Shown here: piece by piece, positions 41,647 through 50,375 of the stretch
Position numbering within the stretch: the first letter of the stretch is position 1
How the letters are laid out: each line of letters opens with the position of its first letter
Source of the DNA: Mediterraneibacter glycyrrhizinilyticus
GTDB lineage: Bacteria > Bacillota > Clostridia > Lachnospirales > Lachnospiraceae
Length of the DNA: 64,000 nt
Assembly: GCF_016902345.1 (NCBI RefSeq)
Contig: NZ_JACJLR010000001.1
Location: forward strand, 62,001 to 126,000
Direction of reading: 5' to 3'
Program-made: the position numbers and the translations under genes
Notes under the pieces: generated by a model
The model's database searches: none
The model's input: only the letters and a program-made list of their open reading frames with translations
What the model was told of the DNA's origin: nothing

Positions 41647-42411
41647 ATGGACAATAAACATGATATTTTAAATCTTTTGCGCAGTGTGGCAGACGGGACC
41701 ACCTCGCCGGAGGAAGCACTTTTGGACTTAAAGGAGGCGCCGTTTGAAGACCTGGACTATGCAAAGATCGATCTCCACAGGAGCGTGCGCCAGGGGGCGG
41801 CGGAAGTGATCTACGGAGCGGGGAAGACGCCGGAACAGATCCTGGGGATCGTCACTGCAATGGGGGAGCGGGGATGCCGCAATATCCTGGTGACAAGGAT
41901 CAGCCCGGAGGCGGCAGAGCTTCTCTCCGGAAAAGCTCCCGCAGAGTATCACCCGCTGCCAAAACTTCTGGTGGCATTTCCCGAGGAACGTCCGGGAAGG
42001 GGAAATATCGTTGTGGCGACCGGAGGGACCAGTGATATGCCGGTGGCGGAGGAGGCGGCACTGACGGCGGAAGCTATGGGAAATAAAGTGACCCGTCTCT
42101 ATGACGTGGGCGTGGCGGGGCTTCACCGGCTGCTCTCCAATCTGGATCCGCTGATGAGCGCCCGCTGTGTTGTGGCGGTAGCAGGGATGGAAGGCGCCCT
42201 CGCCTCGGTCATCGGAGGACTTGTGGACTGCCCTGTGATCGCGGTCCCCACCAGCGTGGGGTACGGAGCAAGCTTCGGAGGACTGTCGGCGCTTCTGTCC
42301 ATGCTGAATTCCTGCGCTTCCGGATGCAGTGTGGTGAACATCGACAACGGGTTCGGGGCAGGCTATCTTGCGAGCATGATCAATCAGATGGAAGGGATAA
42401 AGGAGGAGTAA
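41647..42411 (+). CDS. larB: LarB, NaAD carboxylase/hydrolase of nickel-pincer pathway
   Basis: This 254-aa protein has the PurE-like C-terminal domain: VATGGTSDMPVAEEAALTAE, YDVGVAGLHRLL, CVVAVAGMEGALASVIGGL and PTSVGYGASFGGLSALLSML. LarB carboxylates nicotinic acid adenine dinucleotide at C5 and cleaves it, giving the LarE substrate. The ATG at 41647 follows AGAAGGAGAAAG. The larC gene starts 3 bp after its stop. Confidence 0.9.
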   Translation: MDNKHDILNLLRSVADGTTSPEEALLDLKEAPFEDLDYAKIDLHRSVRQGAAEVIYGAGKTPEQILGIVTAMGERGCRNILVTRISPEAAELLSGKAPAEYHPLPKLLVAFPEERPGRGNIVVATGGTSDMPVAEEAALTAEAMGNKVTRLYDVGVAGLHRLLSNLDPLMSARCVVAVAGMEGALASVIGGLVDCPVIAVPTSVGYGASFGGLSALLSMLNSCASGCSVVNIDNGFGAGYLASMINQMEGIKEE

Positions 42412-42414
42412 AGT

Positions 42415-43752
42415 ATGAGGACATTATATATTGAGTGTAATATGGGAGCAGCAGGGGATATGCTCATGTCCGCTCTGTATGAGCTGCTGGAGGATAAGAA
42501 AGGCTTTCTGGATACGATGAATGCTCTGGGACTGCCCGGGGTAAAGCTTGAGGCGCAGCCTGGGAAGACCTGCGGGATCGCCGGAACCCATATGGCGGTG
42601 ACCGTGTACGGAGAAGAAGAGAAGGAGCCGGGGGCCGGGGAAGGACACAGTGGTCACCACGGACACCATCATGTGCATAGTGAGGGCGAAGTCCATGAGC
42701 ATGTGGAAGAACATGGGGCGGAGCATCACCATGGACACCATCATCACGGGCACCATCACCATGCGTCTCCAGGGAATATTGCAGAACTGATCGGAGGGCT
42801 GGATCTGCCGGAGGAAGCAAAGCGGCATGCCCGTGCTGTCTACGATGACATCGCACGGGCGGAGGCGAAAGCCCACGGATGCCCGGTCTCAGACGTTCAT
42901 TTCCATGAAGTGGGGGCTCTGGACGCTGTGGCGGATGTCACAGGAGTCTGCTATGCCATGTACCTTCTTGGAGCAGAGCGGATCTGTGTATCTCCGGTCC
43001 ACGTGGGGAGCGGGACAGTCCGGTGCGCCCACGGTGTCATGCCTGTGCCTGCGCCTGCCACGGCAAACCTGCTGGAAGGAGTTCCCTTCTACGGCGGGGA
43101 GGTGCGAGGAGAGCTGTGCACGCCCACCGGCGCGGCGCTGCTGAAGCACTTTGCGGACTCTTTCGGACCTGTGCCGATGATGACTACAGAGAAAGTGGGG
43201 ATCGGCATCGGAACGAAGACATTTGAGCAGGCAAACTGCGTCCGTGTTTTCCTCGGCGAGACAGAGGAGAGAGAGAACGGGGAGATCACGGAACTGGTGT
43301 GCAATATCGACGATATGCCGCCGGAAGCGCTCGCTCATGCCTGTTCCCGGCTTTTAGAGCAGGGAGCACTGGATGTCTACACTCTGGCGGGAACCATGAA
43401 GAAAGGCCGTCCCGGCCATGTGCTGACAGTGCTGTGCAGACCGGAGGATGAGATAGAGTTTGCCAGACAGATCCTTGCCGAGACCACGACCAATGGGCTG
43501 AGAGTGCGCCGCTGTGGCAAGTATTTTCTCAAGCCCGGCATAGAACGGGTGCAGACCCGGTGGGGAGAGGTGCGGGTCAAGACAGCAGAGGGGTTCGGCA
43601 TCCGCCATGTTAAGCCAGAGTTCGAGGATGTGTCTGAACTGGCGAAAAAGAATGGTGTTTCCTATCAGTCGGTTTTTAAGGACGCACTTTGCGGAACCGG
43701 GGAAAACGCGGCGGAACCTGTGGAAAACAGAAGAGAACAGTCGGGAGAATGA
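42415..43752 (+). CDS. larC: LarC, nickel insertase, single ORF with His-rich insert
   Basis: This 445-aa protein begins MRTLYIECNMGAAGDMLMSAL. A long His-rich segment (about residues 78-118, mostly H, G and E) follows, then the DVHFHEVGALDAVADVTG motif and the C-terminal domain (CNIDDMPPEALAHACSRL). LarC uses CTP to place nickel in the pincer nucleotide. In L. plantarum it needs a programmed frameshift between LarC1 and LarC2; here it is one continuous frame. The His-rich part probably stores or delivers nickel. Its TGA overlaps the next ATG (ATGA). Confidence 0.92.
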   Translation: MRTLYIECNMGAAGDMLMSALYELLEDKKGFLDTMNALGLPGVKLEAQPGKTCGIAGTHMAVTVYGEEEKEPGAGEGHSGHHGHHHVHSEGEVHEHVEEHGAEHHHGHHHHGHHHHASPGNIAELIGGLDLPEEAKRHARAVYDDIARAEAKAHGCPVSDVHFHEVGALDAVADVTGVCYAMYLLGAERICVSPVHVGSGTVRCAHGVMPVPAPATANLLEGVPFYGGEVRGELCTPTGAALLKHFADSFGPVPMMTTEKVGIGIGTKTFEQANCVRVFLGETEERENGEITELVCNIDDMPPEALAHACSRLLEQGALDVYTLAGTMKKGRPGHVLTVLCRPEDEIEFARQILAETTTNGLRVRRCGKYFLKPGIERVQTRWGEVRVKTAEGFGIRHVKPEFEDVSELAKKNGVSYQSVFKDALCGTGENAAEPVENRREQSGE

Positions 43753-45425
43753 GGAAAAACATGGGGAAAATGAAGAAAAAAATGAATAAAAGTATGAAAC
43801 GGGCCGCGTCCATCCTTCTGAGCGCTGCCCTGGCGCTGGGACTTCTTGCCGGATGCCAGAGCGGGGGTGTTTCGGAAGGCCAGTCTGCAGGAAATGTGGA
43901 CAGTACCGGAAACTCTGGTATGGACAGTGATTCTGTGATCATTGCCATGGATCCCAATTCCGAGCCGGAGGCGGGCTTTGATCCGGCCTACGGCTGGGGG
44001 GCCGGAGAGCATGTCCATGAGCCGCTGATCCAGAGTACGCTGACGGTGACCAATACGGACCTGACCATCGGATATGATCTTGCCACGGATTATAATGTCA
44101 GTGAGGACGGGATGACCTGGACGGTTACGATACGCGATGATGTATCATTTACGGACGGGGAGCCGTTGACAGCGGAGGATGTGGCATTTACATACAACAC
44201 GGTGAAAGAGACAAGTTCTGTCAATGATCTCACCATGCTGGATTATGCGGAAGCGCAGAATGACACGACTGTGATATTCCATATGACCCGGCCGTTTTCA
44301 ATCTGGGCTTACACTATGGCGATCGTAGGGATCATTCCGGAGCATGCATATGACAGCGCCACATACGGTTCTGACCCTGTCGGTTCCGGGAGATATATCC
44401 TGAAACAGTGGGATCGGGGGCAGCAGGTCATTCTGGAAGCAAATCCGGATTATTACGGAGAAGCACCCAGGATGCAGCAGGTGACGATCCTGTTTATGGA
44501 AGAGGACGCAGCCTTCCTTGCGGCTCAGGCGGGACAGGTTGATGTGGCATATACATCCGCCACCTATTCCGACCAGGAGATGGAAGGATACAGCCTGGCG
44601 GCATATGAGAGTGTGGATAACCGGGGATTTAACCTCCCGGCAGTGTCAGAGAGCACCAACGGAGAAGGAAAAGCAGTGGGAAATGACTTTACCTCAGACG
44701 TGCTGGCGCGCCGCGCGATCAATATCGGTGTGGACCGGCAGGAGATGATCGACAATGTGCTGAACGGATACGGAAGTCCTGCCTACAGTGTCTGCGACCA
44801 GCTCCCCTGGTATAATGAGACATCTGAGGTGGAGTATGATCCGGAGGGGGCGGCAGCCCTGCTTGATCAGGCGGGATGGACCATGGGGGAGGACAGCGTA
44901 AGAGAAAAGGACGGAGTGAAAGCGGAACTGAACCTGTTGTATTCTACCGGAGACTCCGTGCGGCAGGCCTTGACTGCAGATTTTGCCGCACAGATGGAGG
45001 AACTGGGGATCTCCTGCACTCTGGAGGGTGTGGGATGGGACACCGCCTACGACCGGGCACTGTCGGACCCGCTGCTCTGGGGCTGGGGCGCTCATACTCC
45101 GATGGAGCTGTATAATATCTACCATACCATAGAAGGGACGGATTCTGCGGAATATTCTCCCTATTCCAACCCGGCAGTGGATGAATATATGGATCAGGCG
45201 CTTGCGAGCAGCAGTCTGGAAGAGTCCTACGAGCTGTGGAAACTGGCTCAGTGGGATGGAACAACCGGCGTGACTCAGGAGGGGGACATCCCCTGGGTAT
45301 GGCTGGTCAATATTGACCACCTTTACTGGGTGAGAGACGGGCTTCAGGTGGCGGATCAGAAAATCCATCCTCATGGGCACGGCTGGTCCCTGGTCAATAA
45401 CGTAGACCAGTGGTCATGGTCATAG
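43749..45425 (+). CDS. Nickel/peptide-type ABC substrate-binding lipoprotein
   Basis: This is a family 5 (NikA/DppA-type) solute-binding protein, about 558 aa. It has a basic start and lipobox (ALALGLLAGCQ). The family features are DPAYGWGAGEHVHEPLIQS, the typical LTAEDVAFTYNTVKE, and AYDSATYGSDPVGSGRY. The C-terminus ends HPHGHGWSLVNNVDQWSW, rich in His. The start is coupled to larC (ATGA at 43749), with several further in-frame ATGs (43761, 43770). Coupling to a nickel insertase argues for nickel or a nickel chelate as ligand rather than peptides. Confidence 0.85.
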   Translation: MRKNMGKMKKKMNKSMKRAASILLSAALALGLLAGCQSGGVSEGQSAGNVDSTGNSGMDSDSVIIAMDPNSEPEAGFDPAYGWGAGEHVHEPLIQSTLTVTNTDLTIGYDLATDYNVSEDGMTWTVTIRDDVSFTDGEPLTAEDVAFTYNTVKETSSVNDLTMLDYAEAQNDTTVIFHMTRPFSIWAYTMAIVGIIPEHAYDSATYGSDPVGSGRYILKQWDRGQQVILEANPDYYGEAPRMQQVTILFMEEDAAFLAAQAGQVDVAYTSATYSDQEMEGYSLAAYESVDNRGFNLPAVSESTNGEGKAVGNDFTSDVLARRAINIGVDRQEMIDNVLNGYGSPAYSVCDQLPWYNETSEVEYDPEGAAALLDQAGWTMGEDSVREKDGVKAELNLLYSTGDSVRQALTADFAAQMEELGISCTLEGVGWDTAYDRALSDPLLWGWGAHTPMELYNIYHTIEGTDSAEYSPYSNPAVDEYMDQALASSSLEESYELWKLAQWDGTTGVTQEGDIPWVWLVNIDHLYWVRDGLQVADQKIHPHGHGWSLVNNVDQWSWS

Positions 45426-45501
45426 GAGATAAGACGGACTTCTTATTAAAGTGATCTGTGATCCTGGAAAAAGAGAATGAGATGGAAAGGATGGATGTGT
45501 T

Positions 45502-46494
45502 TTGAAACACCGTCTACAGTTTACGGGGAAAAAACTGGTTCGGATGGCTCTGCTCCTTCTGGGAGTCAGCCTGGTCACATTTTTGTTGATGTGTGCTTCT
45601 CCGCTGGACCCTCTTCAGACGAATGTGGGACAGGTGGCACTGGGATCTATGAGCCCGGAGCAGGTGGAGCGCCTGGAGGCGTACTGGGGTGTGGATACTC
45701 CGCCTCTCCAGCGGTATCTGGGATGGCTGGGGTCTGTCCTTCACGGTGACTTTGGAACCTCCCTGCTCTACCGGCAGCCGGTGCTTGACGTGATCGGACA
45801 GCGCCTTTCCAACTCCTTCCTGCTCCTCGCAGCGGCGTGGGTGATCTCGGGGATCCTGGGGCTGATCCTTGGGGTGACAGCGGGAGCATTCCGGGGAAAG
45901 CTGCCGGATAAGCTGATCCGGGGATACTGCCTGCTGATCTCATCCACCCCGGCGTTCTGGCTGGCGATCCTCCTGCTTCTGGTCTTTTCTGTCTGGCTGG
46001 GCTGGCTCCCTGTCGGACTTTCTGTTCCTGCCGGAGTAGCGGCGGATGCGGTAACTTTTGCAGATCGTTTCCGGCATGCGATCCTTCCGGCGCTGACCTT
46101 GAGCATTACCGGAGTGGCAAACATTGCCCTTCATACAAGAGAGAAAATGGTGGATGCCCTGGAGTCGGACTATGTTCTTTTCGCGCGTGCCAGGGGGGAA
46201 TCCAATGCTTCGATCGTTCTGCGCCACGGGCTTCGGAATGTATCCCTTCCCGCCATCACACTGCAGTTTGCTTCGATCAGTGAGATCATCGGGGGCTCTG
46301 TGCTGGTAGAACAGGTCTTTTCTTATCCGGGACTGGGGCAGGCTGCAGTGGATGCGGGGCTTGGAAGCGACCTTCCCCTTCTGTTGGGGATTACGGTCAT
46401 CACCTCGGCGATCGTTTTCGCCGGCAATCTGATCGCGGATCTGCTCTACGGAGTTGTGGATCCGAAGATAAGAAGGGGGGCGGCGCGGGAATGA
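45502..46494 (+). CDS. ABC permease, NikB/DppB type
   Basis: This 330-aa permease has six helices: an N-terminal helix (MALLLLGVSLVTFLLMC), an extracytoplasmic loop, and the coupling motif DYVLFARARGESNASIVLRHGLRN. LVEQVFSYPGLGQAA follows. The start is TTG 45502; no better start is in frame. It follows the binding-protein gene after 76 bp and overlaps the next permease by ATGA. Confidence 0.88.
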   Translation: MKHRLQFTGKKLVRMALLLLGVSLVTFLLMCASPLDPLQTNVGQVALGSMSPEQVERLEAYWGVDTPPLQRYLGWLGSVLHGDFGTSLLYRQPVLDVIGQRLSNSFLLLAAAWVISGILGLILGVTAGAFRGKLPDKLIRGYCLLISSTPAFWLAILLLLVFSVWLGWLPVGLSVPAGVAADAVTFADRFRHAILPALTLSITGVANIALHTREKMVDALESDYVLFARARGESNASIVLRHGLRNVSLPAITLQFASISEIIGGSVLVEQVFSYPGLGQAAVDAGLGSDLPLLLGITVITSAIVFAGNLIADLLYGVVDPKIRRGAARE

Positions 46495-47396
46495 GACTCT
46501 GTGAAAATGAACAGCAGAAAAGACGGGATGAAGGAGGAACAGGCCGAAACAGGAAGATGCGAATCCCGCGCGTAAAAGAGCCGAACCGCCGGAAGAGTAC
46601 GATCTTTTTCCTCTTCGCGGCAGTGCTGTTCCTTGCGGCAGTGACCGTGGCAGGGATCCTGCTGGAGGGGCGGGCGGCAGAGACGGATTTTACCCGGACC
46701 AATCTGGCACCGGGACCGGGCTGCCTGTTTGGGACGGACTGGATGGGCAGGGATATGTTCGCCCGGACTCTTGCGGGCCTCTCTCTGAGCATCCGCATCG
46801 GGATCCTGACCGCGGCGGTGAGCGCTGTCATCGCGCTGCTGGCGGGAACGGCGGCTGCTGTGCTGGGGAGGAAGGCAGACGCAGTGATCTCCTGGTGCAT
46901 CGACCTTGTGATGGGAATCCCCCATATCCTTCTTGTCATGCTGATCTCCATTGCCTGCGGCAGAGGATTCACAGGCGTGGTGGCGGGCGTGGCGTTAAGC
47001 CACTGGTGTTCCCTTGCAAGAGTGATCCGGGGGGAGGTGATCCAGCTTTGCCAGGCTCCCTATATCCTTGTGGCGGAGAAGCTGGGGGCCTCAAAGCTTC
47101 AGAATGTGAGGCGGCATATGATACCCCATCTTCTGCCCCAGTTTCTGACGGGATTGATTCTTCTGTTCCCCCATGCGATCCTGCATGAGGCGAGCGTGAC
47201 GTTCTTAGGATTCGGGCTTTCCTCGGAACAGCCGGCGATCGGCGTGATCCTTTCGGAAAGCATGCAGTATCTGACTACCGGGAGGTGGTGGCTCGCCCTG
47301 TTCCCGGGAATTTCCCTGGCGCTGACGGTCCTCCTGTTTGCCATTCTGGGAGAACGGCTGCGTCTGCTTTTGGATCCGGCGAGCATACATGAATAG
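46491..47396 (+). CDS. ABC permease, NikC/DppC type
   Basis: This 301-aa permease has a charged N-terminal tail, a first helix STIFFLFAAVLFLAAVTVAG and the family marker FGTDWMGRDMFARTLAG. The coupling helix is APYILVAEKLGASKLQNVRRHMIPHL. It forms the membrane channel with the preceding protein. ATGA overlap at 46491 shows tight co-translation. Confidence 0.88.
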   Translation: MRLCENEQQKRRDEGGTGRNRKMRIPRVKEPNRRKSTIFFLFAAVLFLAAVTVAGILLEGRAAETDFTRTNLAPGPGCLFGTDWMGRDMFARTLAGLSLSIRIGILTAAVSAVIALLAGTAAAVLGRKADAVISWCIDLVMGIPHILLVMLISIACGRGFTGVVAGVALSHWCSLARVIRGEVIQLCQAPYILVAEKLGASKLQNVRRHMIPHLLPQFLTGLILLFPHAILHEASVTFLGFGLSSEQPAIGVILSESMQYLTTGRWWLALFPGISLALTVLLFAILGERLRLLLDPASIHE

Positions 47397-47493
47397 GAAG
47401 AATGGAGCGATGTCTCTGCGGTTTTCTATTTATGGGCATGGCATGGAACCCAACAGGTATATATAAAGATAGATGGATTCGGAGGTGGCAGAG

Positions 47494-48447
47494 TTGGAGC
47501 CGATATTAGAGATCAGGCATATGTCTGTATTTTTTACACAATATGAACGGGGAATCCGAAAACGGATCCTTCCGGTCATCCGTGATCTGACGCTCTCTGT
47601 GGAAGCGGGGGAGATCGTTGCCGTAGTGGGGGCCAGCGGATCGGGCAAAAGTCTTCTTGCCCACGGGATCCTGGGAATCCTTCCATACAACAGCCATATG
47701 GAAGGAACGATCCGCTACGCTGGGGAGAGTCTGACGCCGGAGCGCTCGGCAAAGCTGCGGGGAAAGGAGATCGCATTGATCCCCCAGGGAGTTACCTACC
47801 TGGATCCGTTGATGAAAGTGGGGGATCAGCTCCGCAAAGGAAATCGTTCCGAAGCAGTGCGCAGCCGGATCCGCCGGGCACTGGAGCGGTATGGGCTGGG
47901 AGCGGAGACAGAAGCGCTGTATCCCTTTGAACTCTCCGGAGGGATGGCGCGCCGGGTACTGATCGCATCTGCTGTGGCGGAGGATCCAAGGCTGATCATT
48001 GCAGATGAGCCTACACCCGGACTGGACGCCCGGGCGGCAGAGAGGATTCTGGGACATTTCCGGGAACTTGCGGACGAGGGCTCCGGCGTGCTTTTTATCA
48101 CTCATGACCTGGAGCTTGCGCTGACGGTTGCGGACCGGGTGGCGGTCTTCTATGCGGGAGAGACCATCGAGGAGGCGTCGGCGGAAGATTTTAAGGAACC
48201 GGAGCGGCTGCGGCATCCGTTTACGAAAGCGCTCTGGAGAGCGATGCCGGAGCACGGTTTCAAACCGATTTCGGGAGCCCAGCCCTATCCGGGGGCAGTT
48301 TTGGCAGGTTGTCCATTTGCAGGGCAGTGCTCTGACTGTCTTCCGGAGTGCAAGACGGCTGAGGAAATCCCGCTCAGGGAAATCCGGGGCGGCAGAGTGC
48401 GCTGCCTTCATCCGTACGGGGAAAGGAAAAAGGAGGAGACGATATGA
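47494..48447 (+). CDS. ABC ATPase, NikD/DppD type
   Basis: About 317 aa with VGASGSGKSLL (Walker A), ELSGGMARRVLIA (signature) and LIIADEPTPGLD (Walker B). The C-terminal region CPFAGQCSDCLPEC is the cysteine cluster common in oligopeptide/nickel ATPases. TTG 47494 with GGAGG 8 bp upstream is preferred; ATG 47473 lacks a ribosome site. It overlaps the second ATPase by 4 bp. Confidence 0.88.
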   Translation: MEPILEIRHMSVFFTQYERGIRKRILPVIRDLTLSVEAGEIVAVVGASGSGKSLLAHGILGILPYNSHMEGTIRYAGESLTPERSAKLRGKEIALIPQGVTYLDPLMKVGDQLRKGNRSEAVRSRIRRALERYGLGAETEALYPFELSGGMARRVLIASAVAEDPRLIIADEPTPGLDARAAERILGHFRELADEGSGVLFITHDLELALTVADRVAVFYAGETIEEASAEDFKEPERLRHPFTKALWRAMPEHGFKPISGAQPYPGAVLAGCPFAGQCSDCLPECKTAEEIPLREIRGGRVRCLHPYGERKKEETI

Positions 48448-49064
48448 TCCTGGAGGCGAGAGACGTCACTTTTTATTATCCGGGAAGACGGAAAACCCCA
48501 ATCCTTGAAAACTTCAGTATGACTGTGGAAGATGGAGAGAGAGTGGGGTTAAAGGCGCCCAGCGGCAGGGGGAAAACGACCCTCTGCCGACTGCTGGCAG
48601 GATATGAGAAGCCAAGGAAAGGGGAAATCCTCCTGGATGGCAGACTGCTGAGTGGACACAAAGGAGCATGTCCGGTACAGATGGTGTGGCAGCACCCGGA
48701 AACTGTGGTGGACCCCCTTCTCAGGCTGCGGGACACGCTGGCAGAGGCGGGCGGGATCGATCCGGAGCTGACAGAGAAACTTCATATCGAAGAAGGGTGG
48801 ATGGAACGGTTCCCGTCGGAACTTTCCGGAGGCGAACTGCAGAGGTTCTGCCTTGCGAGGGCGCTTATACCGGGGACACGTTTCCTCCTGTGTGATGAGA
48901 TCTCTGCCATGCTGGATCTGGTAACCCAGGCACAGATCTGGAACTTCCTACTGGAAGAGTCGGAGAAAAGGAACCTGGGACTTCTCATCGTGAGCCACAA
49001 TGAGGCGCTGATGGAGCGTCTGTGCACCAGGATCGTGGAGCTTCCCTGGAAAAAGGTTGTCTGA
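48444..49064 (+). CDS. ABC ATPase, NikE/DppF type
   Basis: This 206-aa protein has LKAPSGRGKTTLCRLL (Walker A), ELSGGELQRFCLARAL and LLCDEISAMLD (Walker B). It is shorter than many DppF proteins and lacks the C-terminal cysteine cluster, as is normal for NikE types. ATGA overlap with the first ATPase completes a five-gene importer with 43749-48447. Confidence 0.87.
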   Translation: MILEARDVTFYYPGRRKTPILENFSMTVEDGERVGLKAPSGRGKTTLCRLLAGYEKPRKGEILLDGRLLSGHKGACPVQMVWQHPETVVDPLLRLRDTLAEAGGIDPELTEKLHIEEGWMERFPSELSGGELQRFCLARALIPGTRFLLCDEISAMLDLVTQAQIWNFLLEESEKRNLGLLIVSHNEALMERLCTRIVELPWKKVV

Positions 49065-49117
49065 TGGAAGTTTTTGGAGTAGGATAAAATCAGGACTTAT
49101 GAAAGGAGGATGATACC

Positions 49118-50128
49118 ATGACAGAGAAGAAACCAACACCCGGAACCGGCGGAGATCACTATATCTCATATGATGAACGGAGCGGAGAAGAATCTGTTGT
49201 CTATTTTACAAGAGACCTGTCCGCGGAAGGACTCCGCAGGATCTTTGCCCGCGTGAGCGCGAACATTACCGGAAAGACAGGCGTCAAGCTGCATACCGGC
49301 GAACCCCATGGACCTAATATCATCCCGCGGCCGTGGGTGAAAGAACTGATCGAAAGAGACCTGCCGGGAGCGGCTGTTGTCGAGACGAATTCCTACTACG
49401 AGGGAGGACGGTACACCACGGAACAGCACAGGGAAACATTGAAAGTAAACGGCTGGGATTTCTGCCCGGTGGATATCATGGACGCAGAGGGGACGGTCTC
49501 TCTTCCGGTCAACGACGGAAAATGGTTTACAGAGATGTATATGGGGAAAACCCTGACAGACTATGACTCTCTCTTTGTGCTGACTCATTTTAAAGGGCAT
49601 TCAAAAGGCGGCTTCGGCGGATCGGATAAGAACATCGGCATCGGATGTGCAGACGGAAGGATTGGAAAAAAGATGATCCATACGACTCCCGGCTCCGATG
49701 ATATGTGGGATATCTCGGACGAGGAGTTTATGGAAAGGATGACCGAATCAGCCAAAGCAGTGGTGGATCATTTCGGAGAACACATCAGTTTTGTGAACGT
49801 GCTGAGAAATATGTCTGTATCCTGCGACTGCGAGGGCGTGGCGGCGGAACCGGTAGTCACACCGAATATCGGTATCCTGGCATCCCTTGATATCCTTGCC
49901 ATTGACCAGGCGTCCGTTGATCTTGTCTATGCCCTTGATGAAAAGGACCGTCATGCGCTGGTAGAGAGGATCGAATCCCGTCATGGGCTGAGGCAGCTCA
50001 CCTATATGAAAGAACTGGGGATGGGAAATGACCGGTACCGCCTGATCGATATTGATAACGATGACCGGGAGATCACCCTGCGGGAAGCTGTGAAGGATGT
50101 TGTCCCGTTTGTGCGCGAAGAAGACTGA
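49118..50128 (+). CDS. DUF362 family protein
   Basis: This 336-aa cytosolic protein has the DUF362 features VKLHTGEPHGPNIIPR, VVETNSYYEGGRYTTEQH, LTHFKGHSKGGFGGSDKNI and CDCEGVAAEPVVTPNIGILAS. It lacks the C-terminal ferredoxin domain of some members. The function of the family is unknown. It follows the nickel importer by 53 bp with its own AAAGGAGGATG site, so it may be co-transcribed. It is not LarA by sequence; whether it uses the nickel-pincer cofactor is an open and testable idea. Confidence 0.82.
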   Translation: MTEKKPTPGTGGDHYISYDERSGEESVVYFTRDLSAEGLRRIFARVSANITGKTGVKLHTGEPHGPNIIPRPWVKELIERDLPGAAVVETNSYYEGGRYTTEQHRETLKVNGWDFCPVDIMDAEGTVSLPVNDGKWFTEMYMGKTLTDYDSLFVLTHFKGHSKGGFGGSDKNIGIGCADGRIGKKMIHTTPGSDDMWDISDEEFMERMTESAKAVVDHFGEHISFVNVLRNMSVSCDCEGVAAEPVVTPNIGILASLDILAIDQASVDLVYALDEKDRHALVERIESRHGLRQLTYMKELGMGNDRYRLIDIDNDDREITLREAVKDVVPFVREED

Positions 50129-50132
50129 AAAT

Positions 50133-50204
50133 TCAGACAATGCTTTTAAAAGGTGCCGTGTACTTTTGTAAAAGTACACGGCACCTTTTAACGGCGTTGT
50201 CTGA
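50133..50204 (+). terminator. Long near-perfect palindrome closing the lar/nik region
   Basis: The 21-bp inner arms (50147-50167 and 50170-50190) are perfect with a 2-nt loop. The outer arms 50133-50143 and 50194-50204 match 10 of 11. It ends in CCTTTTA and probably acts as a terminator in both directions. The size (72 bp) is unusual. Confidence 0.7.
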
Positions 50205-50331
50205 CAATTATAAAAAGAATATTAAATACTTGCATTCTGCTCTTATATTGTGTTAGCATACCATATGCAGAAAGGAAAAAATTTCTTGTTTTACAAACAT
50301 TACTGATAATTTAAAATAAATGAAAAAAACC

Positions 50332-50358
50332 AAAAGACCCGGGAAACGGGTCTTTTAA
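50332..50358 (+). terminator. Small hairpin with T run before the activase gene
   Basis: AAAAGACCCG pairs with CGGGTCTTTT around GGAAA. It stands only 18 bp before the next start, so it could also work as a leader attenuator. Confidence 0.65.
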
Positions 50359-50375
50359 GCTTTTGACAGAAGCAA

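Noticed and set aside
42415-43752. Programmed frameshift in larC as in Lactobacillus plantarum
   Set aside because: The gene is a single uninterrupted frame, so no frameshift is needed.
49118-50128. LarA lactate racemase
   Set aside because: The sequence fits DUF362 and lacks LarA motifs and His ligands in their expected context; only proximity suggested it.
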